Below, one piece after another: positions 1 to 4,988 of a stretch of DNA of 7,533 bases. Made by a program: the position numbers and the translations under genes. The notes beneath the pieces were generated by a model. That model saw nothing but the letters and a program-made list of their open reading frames with translations, was not told where the DNA came from and searched no databases. Every line of letters starts with the position of its first letter. Position 1 is the first letter of the stretch. The stretch comes from Methylobacterium sp. (lineage in GTDB: Bacteria; Pseudomonadota; Alphaproteobacteria; Rhizobiales; Beijerinckiaceae), in NCBI GenBank assembly GCA_021154065.1, contig JAJKJG010000257.1, positions 1 through 7,533 of the forward strand, read 5' to 3'.

Positions 1-465
1 GCAGATCGGCTCGATGGCGTCGTAATCTGCCGGCTGGCCGAAAAGGTCGACGGTGATGACGCCCGCCGGCCGGAGGTTCATCTGCCGCGCGGTCGCCACC
101 GCAAGCTCGAGGCTCGCCGGGTCGAGGTTGAAGCTGTCCTCGACGACGTCGGCGAAGACCGGGGTCGCCCCGAACCACGCCACCACCTCGGCCGTCGCCG
201 CGAAGGTGAAGCTCGGGCAGACCACCGCATCGCCGGGGCGGATGCCTTTCGCCATCAGCACCATGGCGAGCGCGTCGGTGCCGTTCGCGCAGGAAATGAC
301 GTGGCTCGCGCCGCAGAAGGCCGCAAGCTCCGTTTCGAGCTCCGCGACCTCCGGCCCGAGGATGTAGGCGCCATGGTTAACCACGCGCAGGATCGCCTCG
401 TCCATTGCGGCGCCGATGCGCGCGCGCTGGGCGCCAAGGTCGATGAAGGGCAGGGGCGCGGCCAT
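1..465 (-). CDS. DegT/DnrJ/EryC1/StrS family sugar aminotransferase (N-terminal 155 residues; 3' end outside window)
   Basis: PLP-dependent aminotransferase that would convert a keto-sugar nucleotide into an amino sugar, normally with glutamate as donor, in the cytoplasm. Translation from the ATG at 465 gives 155 residues that run off the left edge. Seen: the family N-terminus 'PFIDLGAQRARIGAAMDEAI' (6-25), 'HGAYILGPEVAELE' (31-44), the cofactor-phosphate loop 'CANGTDAL' (59-66), 'PSFTFAATAEV' (84-94) and 'VDLFGQPADYDAI' (139-151). The Schiff-base lysine lies beyond the edge and cannot be checked. The start is firm: its A is the last base of the upstream TGA (TGATG arrangement), and GGAGG at 476-480 lies 10 nt upstream inside the 3' end of the preceding gene. 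Being coupled to an oxidoreductase-acetyltransferase fusion, it most likely aminates the 3-keto sugar that fusion makes (WbpE/WlbC-like role). Family is certain; substrate is inferred. Confidence 0.93.
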   Translation of the reverse strand, partial: MAAPLPFIDLGAQRARIGAAMDEAILRVVNHGAYILGPEVAELETELAAFCGASHVISCANGTDALAMVLMAKGIRPGDAVVCPSFTFAATAEVVAWFGATPVFADVVEDSFNLDPASLELAVATARQMNLRPAGVITVDLFGQPADYDAIEPIC

Positions 466-2117
466 CAGGCAATTTCCTCCAGGCGTTCGGGCGCGATCTC
501 GCGATAGCGGCGTCCGGTTTCCGGGCAGACGAGATCGGCTTTCAATCTGGCGCCGGCATGACCGACCCAGCCGATGCGCGCCGCCGGCACGCCGGCCATC
601 AGCGCGAAATCCGGCACGTCCTCGGTCACCACCGCGCCCGCGGCGATGAAGGAGTAGGCACCGATGGTATGGCCGCAGATCACGGTCGCGTTCGCGCCGA
701 TCGTCGCGCCGCGGCGGACGAGGGTCGCGCGGAACGCGTGCTTGCGCTCGATCTCGGCACGCGGAGTGTTGACGTTGGTGAACACGCAGGACGGCCCGCA
801 GAACACACCCTCCTCGAGCGTGACGCCCTTGTAGAGGCTGACGTTGTTCTGGATCTTGCAAGCGTCGCCGACAATGACGTCGGGCCCGACCATGACGTTC
901 TGCCCGATGATCACGTTGCGTCCGATCTTCACGCCGCCGAGGATGTGGCTGAAGTGCCAGATCTTCGTGCCTTCGCCGATCTCGACCGGCCGATCGACAT
1001 AGACCGTCTCGTGGATCTGCACCCCTGGATAGGGCTTCGGCACGCGGCCCGAGGGCAGAGCCGCGACGGCGGGCGCCGCCGTCTCGCCGCGCTCCTTCAT
1101 CAACTCCTCGCTCGCGCGCGCCAGCACCCTAAGCACGCGCAGCCCCTCGCGGCCATCGGTGCGCGGCCGCGCACCGGTGCGCACGCAATCGAGGAAGTGC
1201 AGGCATTGCTGCCGGAGCGGCTCCGCCGGCTCGAGCGCGATCGGCACCGGCTGCGCCTTCGAGGGCACCGGCATATTGTCCTTCCACTCGACCTTGTGCG
1301 GATAGAGCAGGAGCTTTCGCTCCCATGGCTCGCCATCGTCGAACACCGCCATCCCGTCGGAGCCGACGACGACGAGGCGCTGCTCCTTATACGGGTGGAG
1401 CCACGACACGAAGATGTGCGCCTGCTCGCCGCCCGGGAAGGTTAGGTGGGTCGTCGTCACGTCGGCGATCGTCCGGTGCAGGAAATAGCCGCCGACGGCC
1501 TCGACCTTCACCGGCTCGGTGCCGACGAGCGAAAGGATCATCGATACGTCGTGTGGGGCGAGGGACCAGAGGATGTCCTCCTCGCGCCGGATCTTTCCGA
1601 GGTTGAGGCGGCTCGAATAGATATATTGCAGCCGCCCGAGCCGGCCCTCGCGTACGAGGTCGCGCAGCTTCAGGAACGCCGGGTGATACTGCAGGATGTG
1701 CCCGACCATAAGGCGCCGGTCGAGCCGCTCGGCGAGGGTGCAAAGCTCCTCCGCCTCCTCGACCTTCAGCGCCAGCGGCTTCTCGAGGAAGACGTGTTTG
1801 CCGGCCGCCAAGGCCTCCTTGCCGAGCGCGTAGTGCTGCGACGGCGGCGTTGCGCAGGCGATGGCCTCGATCGCCGGGTCGGCGAGAACGGCCTCGAGCG
1901 TCGCCGGGCACCCGCCGAACTCGGCCGCGAGAGCCGCGACCCTCTCCTTGTGCGGGTCGACAAGGGCCGACAGCGAACCGATTTCGGCGTAGTTCCGGAC
2001 GTGGTTCTGACCCCACGGCCCGCAGCCGACGACGGCGACGCGAACGCCGCCCGCGGCCGGGCGGCGCGGCTCCGCCGGCGCAGGGCTCGTCCCGCGGCTC
2101 CGCGTGAGGGCATCCAT
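465..2117 (-). CDS. Fusion protein: Gfo/Idh/MocA sugar-nucleotide oxidoreductase + hexapeptide N-acetyltransferase (WlbA/WlbB-type functions)
   Basis: 550-residue two-domain protein. Residues 1-24 are a Pro/Ala/Arg-rich, probably disordered tail. Residues 25-345 are a Gfo/Idh/MocA oxidoreductase: dinucleotide-binding '[11 protein letters not shown]' (29-39), 'LEKPLAL' (111-117) with the usual active-site lysine K113, 'GHILQYHP' (139-146) and '[11 protein letters not shown]' (183-193), where H189 is the probable second catalytic residue. A linker (about 343-365) leads to a left-handed beta-helix acyltransferase (366-520) with repeats such as '[10 protein letters not shown]', '[10 protein letters not shown]', '[10 protein letters not shown]' and the terminal 'AGVPAARIG'. 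The end carries a 'CPETGRRY' tail (531-538). Such pairs normally occur as separate proteins in 2,3-diacetamido-sugar pathways (WbpB/WbpD, WlbA/WlbB): the first domain oxidises C3 of a UDP-sugar, the second acetylates the amino group installed by the aminotransferase. The oxidoreductase half does not look like the closest WbpB type, so the exact substrate is open. The ATG at 2117 has only a weak Shine-Dalgarno (AGG), but no better start precedes the Rossmann fold. Confidence 0.92.
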   Translation of the reverse strand: MDALTRSRGTSPAPAEPRRPAAGGVRVAVVGCGPWGQNHVRNYAEIGSLSALVDPHKERVAALAAEFGGCPATLEAVLADPAIEAIACATPPSQHYALGKEALAAGKHVFLEKPLALKVEEAEELCTLAERLDRRLMVGHILQYHPAFLKLRDLVREGRLGRLQYIYSSRLNLGKIRREEDILWSLAPHDVSMILSLVGTEPVKVEAVGGYFLHRTIADVTTTHLTFPGGEQAHIFVSWLHPYKEQRLVVVGSDGMAVFDDGEPWERKLLLYPHKVEWKDNMPVPSKAQPVPIALEPAEPLRQQCLHFLDCVRTGARPRTDGREGLRVLRVLARASEELMKERGETAAPAVAALPSGRVPKPYPGVQIHETVYVDRPVEIGEGTKIWHFSHILGGVKIGRNVIIGQNVMVGPDVIVGDACKIQNNVSLYKGVTLEEGVFCGPSCVFTNVNTPRAEIERKHAFRATLVRRGATIGANATVICGHTIGAYSFIAAGAVVTEDVPDFALMAGVPAARIGWVGHAGARLKADLVCPETGRRYREIAPERLEEIA

Positions 2118-2255
2118 GGCGCGACCTGTTACCCGTCAATCGCCGCGAAGGCAAAGCCGGGGGCACGCGACGGCGGCTGTCGCAAGGTGCGATTCCGCTC
2201 CAAAACGGCGCGGAAAGGTTGCGCAGTGGGCGTTCGCGGTTAAGAACGGCCCAGG
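2118..2255. promoter_or_regulatory. Divergent intergenic region between the two Gfo/Idh genes
   Basis: These 138 bp separate two divergently read genes and must contain the start signals for both unless one is read from elsewhere. I see no convincing sigma-70, sigma-54 or EcfG promoter and no clear operator palindrome. The plus-strand gene is preceded by an in-frame TAA at 2241-2243, which fixes its start at 2256; its ribosome site is weak (an AGG abutting the ATG, AAGAACGG just upstream). Assigned by position only. Confidence 0.35.
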
Positions 2256-3239
2256 ATGAAGGCTCAAGGCGTAAGATGCGGCGTCGTCGGGGTGGGGTCG
2301 CTCGGCCAGCACCACGCCCGCATCTACGAGGCGCTGCCGCAGTCGCAGCTCGTCGGCATCTACGATCTCGATCAGCGCCGCGCCGCCGAGATCGCCGGCA
2401 AGCACAATTGCCGCGCCTTCCCGAGCCTCGAGGAGCTCGGCCGCGCCTGCGACGCGGTCTCGGTCGTGGTGCCGACGAAAGCGCATGAGTCAACGGCGCT
2501 GCCGCTGCTCGCGAACGGCTGCCATCTCCTGATCGAGAAGCCGCTGTGCACGAACCTGCAGGAGGCCGAGCGCGTGCTCGCCGCCGCGAACGCCAACAAT
2601 CGTCTCGTGCAAGTCGGCCACATCGAGCATTTCAACCCGGTGATGAGCTACCTCGAGAAGCAGGCGAACGACCCGAAATACATCACCACCGAGCGGCTCG
2701 CGCCCTACTCCATGCGCGGCACCGACGTCGGCGTCGTGCTCGACCTCATGATCCACGACATCGGCATCGTCATGGCGCTCGTCAAATCGCCGCTGCGGCG
2801 CATCGACAGCCTCGGCATCAACGTACTGTCGAAGACCGAGGACATCGCCAATGCGCGCCTCGAATTCGAGAGCGGCTGCGTCGCGAACCTCAACGCCAGC
2901 CGCATCAGCGTGAAGGCGAACCGCGAGATCCGGATCTTCCAGGAGAACGCCTATCTGTCGCTCGATTTCATGAATCAGAAGGGGCATCTGATCAAGAGAT
3001 CCGACATCATCGCCTATGGGCTGAAGCTCAAGATCGGGCTTGCCAAGCCGGGGGACGCGAGCGCGATCCCGGTCCACCCGATCCCGATCGAGAAGGGCGA
3101 GCCGCTGGCGATCGAGCTCGCCCATTTCGTCGACAGCGTCGCGCGCGCCCGAGAGCCGAAGGTCGGCGGCGAACTCGGCAAGTCGGCGCTCGAGGTCGCG
3201 ATCCGGATCACCGAGCAGATCCGCTCCGGCAAGCGCTGA
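2256..3239 (+). CDS. Gfo/Idh/MocA family oxidoreductase, UDP-GlcNAc 3-dehydrogenase (GnnA)-like
   Basis: 327-residue NAD(P)-dependent oxidoreductase of full family length. Seen: Rossmann motif 'GVVGVGSLGQHHARIY' (9-24, GxGxxG at 12-17), acidic strand end 'IYDLD' (35-39), 'IEKPLCT' (93-99) with active-site lysine K95, 'GHIEHFNP' (121-128) and 'VLDLMIHDIGIV' (161-172) with H167. The C-terminal half forms the open-faced sheet typical of the family ('DIANARLEFESGCVANLNASR', of which the core is 'ARLEFESGCVANL', 200-212). The 'GHIExFNP' and 'DLMIHDI' signatures and this core recall the group encoded next to lpxA/lpxB in many Gram-negatives; its studied member GnnA oxidises the 3-OH of UDP-GlcNAc so that an aminotransferase (GnnB) can make UDP-GlcNAc3N for amide-linked lipid A. 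No lpx gene is in this window, so that role is inference. It is clearly distinct in sequence from the oxidoreductase domain of the divergent neighbour and is not a simple recent duplicate. The start is fixed by an in-frame stop 15 nt upstream. Confidence 0.92.
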   Translation: MKAQGVRCGVVGVGSLGQHHARIYEALPQSQLVGIYDLDQRRAAEIAGKHNCRAFPSLEELGRACDAVSVVVPTKAHESTALPLLANGCHLLIEKPLCTNLQEAERVLAAANANNRLVQVGHIEHFNPVMSYLEKQANDPKYITTERLAPYSMRGTDVGVVLDLMIHDIGIVMALVKSPLRRIDSLGINVLSKTEDIANARLEFESGCVANLNASRISVKANREIRIFQENAYLSLDFMNQKGHLIKRSDIIAYGLKLKIGLAKPGDASAIPVHPIPIEKGEPLAIELAHFVDSVARAREPKVGGELGKSALEVAIRITEQIRSGKR

Positions 3240-3257
3240 GCCGCGGCATTGTCGCCC

Positions 3258-3282
3258 GGAACCGGCCTCCCCCAGGCACGTT
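3258..3282 (+). promoter_or_regulatory. EcfG-type (general stress response) promoter for the CsbD-family gene
   Basis: GGAAC at 3258-3262 and CGTT at 3279-3282 are separated by 16 nt, which matches the alphaproteobacterial EcfG/SigT consensus GGAAC-N16/17-CGTT. The -10 element lies about 40 nt before the ATG at 3323, leaving a short leader with a good Shine-Dalgarno. CsbD-family genes are known members of EcfG regulons in this class, so motif and target agree. The match is seen directly; activity is inferred. Confidence 0.75.
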
Positions 3283-3322
3283 TCCTTCCCGACCGGGGCC
3301 GCTCCCCGAGAGGAGACGACAC

Positions 3323-3502
3323 ATGGCCGACGAAGATCGCGTCGAAGGATCGGCGAAGCAGATGAAGGGCAACCTGAAACAGGGCGCCGGCAAGGTGCTC
3401 GGCGACTCGAAGCTCCAGGCCGAAGGCAAGGCCGACAAGGCCGAGGGGAAGGTCCAGAACGCCATCGGCGGGCTCAAGGACGCGCTGTTCGGGAAGAAAT
3501 AG
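3323..3502 (+). CDS. CsbD family stress-response protein
   Basis: 59-residue, highly charged, cysteine-free protein built of Lys/Gly/Ala/Glu-rich helix-forming repeats. Its opening 'DEDRVEGSAKQMKGNLKQG' (3-21), then 'GKADKAEGKVQNAIGGLKD' (35-53), are the hallmark of the CsbD family, small cytosolic proteins of unknown biochemical activity induced by general stress. Length is typical (55-70). The start is well supported: AGGAG at 3311-3315 with a 7-nt spacer to ATG. The gene stands alone, with its own EcfG-like promoter in front and a strong terminator 26 nt behind, and so appears unconnected to the sugar and molybdenum genes that flank it. Confidence 0.93.
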   Translation: MADEDRVEGSAKQMKGNLKQGAGKVLGDSKLQAEGKADKAEGKVQNAIGGLKDALFGKK

Positions 3503-3528
3503 CAGCTTTCCTGCAAAGTGCTGCGTCG

Positions 3529-3555
3529 AAAGCCCGGCCGAGCGCCGGGCTTTTT
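3529..3555 (+). terminator. Rho-independent terminator after the CsbD gene, possibly bidirectional
   Basis: A perfect 10-bp stem (AAAGCCCGGC at 3529-3538 with GCCGGGCTTT at 3544-3553), a 5-nt loop CGAGC, and a run of five T (3551-3555). On the minus strand the same hairpin begins directly after the TGA (3557-3555) of the TusA gene and is followed by TTT, so it could end that transcript too, less efficiently. Confidence 0.9.
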
Positions 3556-3797
3556 CATGAGCGCGCCGTTGGCGCGGCCTTGCGGATGCGGAAGGCGAGC
3601 GCGCCCTCGACCGCCCCCTGGCCTTCGAGAATATCTCGGGTTTCCTGCAGGAGCGCCGGGATGTCGATCGCGGCGAGGGGGTCGGTGCACTCGACGACGA
3701 GGAGGTCGCCGGGCGCGAGGCTCTTGAGCGCCTTGCGGGTCTTGAGCGCCGGGAGGGGGCATTTGAGGCCGCGCAGGTTCAATCGGATCTCGCGCAT
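3555..3797 (-). CDS. tusA: TusA-family sulfurtransferase
   Basis: 80-residue cytosolic protein, the usual TusA size (about 75-85). Seen: 'LNLRGLKCPLPALKTRKAL' (6-24) with the CPxP motif, where C13 is the predicted persulfide-carrying cysteine at the N-terminus of helix 1; 'LAPGDLLVVECTDPLAAIDIP' region with the conserved turn 'PGDLL' (29-33) and 'DPLAAIDIP' (39-47); and the closing strand 'FRIRK' (69-73). TusA proteins accept sulfur from a cysteine desulfurase and pass it on for tRNA thiolation, molybdenum-cofactor formation or sulfur oxidation. Here it lies head-to-head with two MoeA-like genes, so a role in sulfur supply to molybdopterin or to a molybdoenzyme is the natural inference. The ATG at 3797 suits the family length although its ribosome site is weak; longer readings would invade the divergent gene. 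The symbol denotes the family; orthology to E. coli TusA is not proven. Confidence 0.9.
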   Translation of the reverse strand: MREIRLNLRGLKCPLPALKTRKALKSLAPGDLLVVECTDPLAAIDIPALLQETRDILEGQGAVEGALAFRIRKAAPTARS

Positions 3798-3853
3798 CGT
3801 GGGTGCTTGCCCGATGCCGGCGGGCTGGACAAGGTCCGCGCCGCCGCCGAAGA
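3798..3853. promoter_or_regulatory. Short divergent spacer between TusA and MoeA-like genes
   Basis: This 56-bp spacer holds the 5' ends of both divergent genes if the MoeA-like gene begins at GTG 3854. It is GC-rich and I recognise no -10/-35 pair. If the true start lies nearer 3906 (see that gene), the regulatory space is about 105 bp, which would be more usual for two promoters. Confidence 0.25.
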
Positions 3854-4975
3854 GTGCCGGGCCGGGCGTCGGCGGGTCGGAATAAGAGGGGGTTTGCCGT
3901 TCCGCATGCTCCGCCGCTGACCGGGCTCGCAGAGACCATCGCCGCGCTGCTCGCCGGCGTGGCGCCTGCCGCGCCGGGACGGATTCCGCTCCGCGGCGCA
4001 GAGGGCCGCGTCCTTGCCGCTCCGCTTGCGACGGCTGGCGCCGTCCCGCCGCGCCCGGTCGCGGTGCGCGAGGGGTGGGCCGTGGCATCCGAGGCCCTCG
4101 TCGGCGCCTCGCCTTACGCCCCGGTCTTTCCGGCTTGGCCGCTGCCGGGGGTCACGATCGGAGACGTGCTCCCGGCCGGCACGGACTGCGTTCTCTCGCC
4201 GGATTCGGTGTCGGGCAGGGAGGGCGCGGTCGAAATCACCGGGTCCGCTGCGCCGGGGGAGGGCGTCCGACGCGCGGGCGAGGACGCGCCGGCGCTTGCC
4301 GTGCTCCGCGAGGCGGGCGAGCGCCTGCGTGCCGTCGATGTGGCGGTCGGTGCCGCCGCCGGGATCGAGATGTGCGTCGTACGCGATCCGCGGATGCGGG
4401 TGCTCGTCACAGGCAAACCATCGCCGGGGAGCGATTTCCTGCAGCGCTTTGGGGTCATGGCGGGGGTACGGGTCGAGCATCAAACGTTCGGGGAGCGCAC
4501 CCGCCTGACCACGATCTTCTCGACGCCGCCGGCCGACCTCCTGGTGATGATCGGCGATACGGCGCTCGCACGCGCGGTCCTGGCGCACAACGGCGCCGTC
4601 GTCGCCGAAGCCGTGGCGCTGCGGCCCGGCGAGGGCGCCGTCTGCGGCCGCTTCGGCCCGACGCCGGCGATCGCCGTCCCGCCGCGGCTCGAGGCGGCAA
4701 TCGGGGTCGCGCTGGCGCTGATCCGGCCGTGCCTCGAGCACCTGTCCGGCGCGAGGCCCGAGCCGCCGTCGCGGGCGCCGCTGATGCGCAAGATCGTGTC
4801 CGGGCTTGGCATGACCGAGATCGCGCTCGTCCGGCGCACGCCGGAGGGTTTTCTGCCGCTCGGCTGCGGCGACCTGACGCTGTCTGCAATCGCTGCCGCC
4901 GACCATTGGCTCGCCGTCCCGGCGGAGCGCGAGGGCTTTGCCGCCGGCGAACTGGTCGACGCCTTCCGGGTGTGA
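3854..4975 (+). CDS. MoeA-like molybdopterin-binding protein with degenerate active-site motifs
   Basis: About 373 residues if read from GTG 3854. Layout follows MoeA: N-terminal helix and 'EGRVLAAPL' (50-58, equivalent of the usual 'GRVLAEDV'), an insertion domain (about 90-170), a MoaB/Mog-like domain (180-305) and a small C-terminal domain (about 313-371). MoeA inserts molybdate into adenylylated molybdopterin, but the signatures are eroded: 'PVAVREGWAVAS' (68-79) stands where MoeA has 'FDxSxxDGFAVR'; 'VTGKPSPG' (185-192) replaces 'STGDEL'; 'IGDTALARA' (233-241) replaces 'SGGxSxGDxD'; 'LRPGEG' (256-261) replaces 'KPGKP'; and 'VPPRLEAA' (275-282) replaces 'LPGNPVSA'. It is probably not a competent insertase and may bind cofactor or partner the intact MoeA 13 bp downstream. 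The start is uncertain: GTG 3803 and GTG 3854 both lack a ribosome site, while the best Shine-Dalgarno-like run (AAGAGGGGG, 3884-3892) precedes an ATG at 3906 in another frame. The coding call is firm from about 3917. Confidence 0.82.
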   Translation: MPGRASAGRNKRGFAVPHAPPLTGLAETIAALLAGVAPAAPGRIPLRGAEGRVLAAPLATAGAVPPRPVAVREGWAVASEALVGASPYAPVFPAWPLPGVTIGDVLPAGTDCVLSPDSVSGREGAVEITGSAAPGEGVRRAGEDAPALAVLREAGERLRAVDVAVGAAAGIEMCVVRDPRMRVLVTGKPSPGSDFLQRFGVMAGVRVEHQTFGERTRLTTIFSTPPADLLVMIGDTALARAVLAHNGAVVAEAVALRPGEGAVCGRFGPTPAIAVPPRLEAAIGVALALIRPCLEHLSGARPEPPSRAPLMRKIVSGLGMTEIALVRRTPEGFLPLGCGDLTLSAIAAADHWLAVPAEREGFAAGELVDAFRV

Positions 4976-4988
4976 CAAAACCAAAGGC

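Noticed and set aside
558..2243. Long plus-strand open frames (558-1445, 1446-2243) opposite the oxidoreductase-acetyltransferase fusion
   Set aside because: Products are Arg/Asp/His/Leu-rich antisense shadows; the minus strand carries clear catalytic motifs throughout.
2118..2255. Possible sigma-70 promoters, such as TTGCGC/TTAAGA at 2219-2245
   Set aside because: Spacer is 15 bp and the -10 would lie about 10 nt from the start codon; match is too poor to claim.
1387..2493. 368-codon minus-strand frame crossing the divergent intergenic region
   Set aside because: Arg-rich shadow that overlaps two well-supported genes and spans the promoter region.
2490..3125. 211-codon minus-strand frame within the GnnA-like gene
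   Set aside because: Asp/Val/Leu/Arg-rich antisense shadow without motif or ribosome site.
2546..3502. 318-codon plus-strand frame ending with the CsbD protein
   Set aside because: Only the last 59 codons are real; the upstream part is an Arg/His-rich alternate frame of the GnnA-like gene, and a proper Shine-Dalgarno precedes the ATG at 3323.
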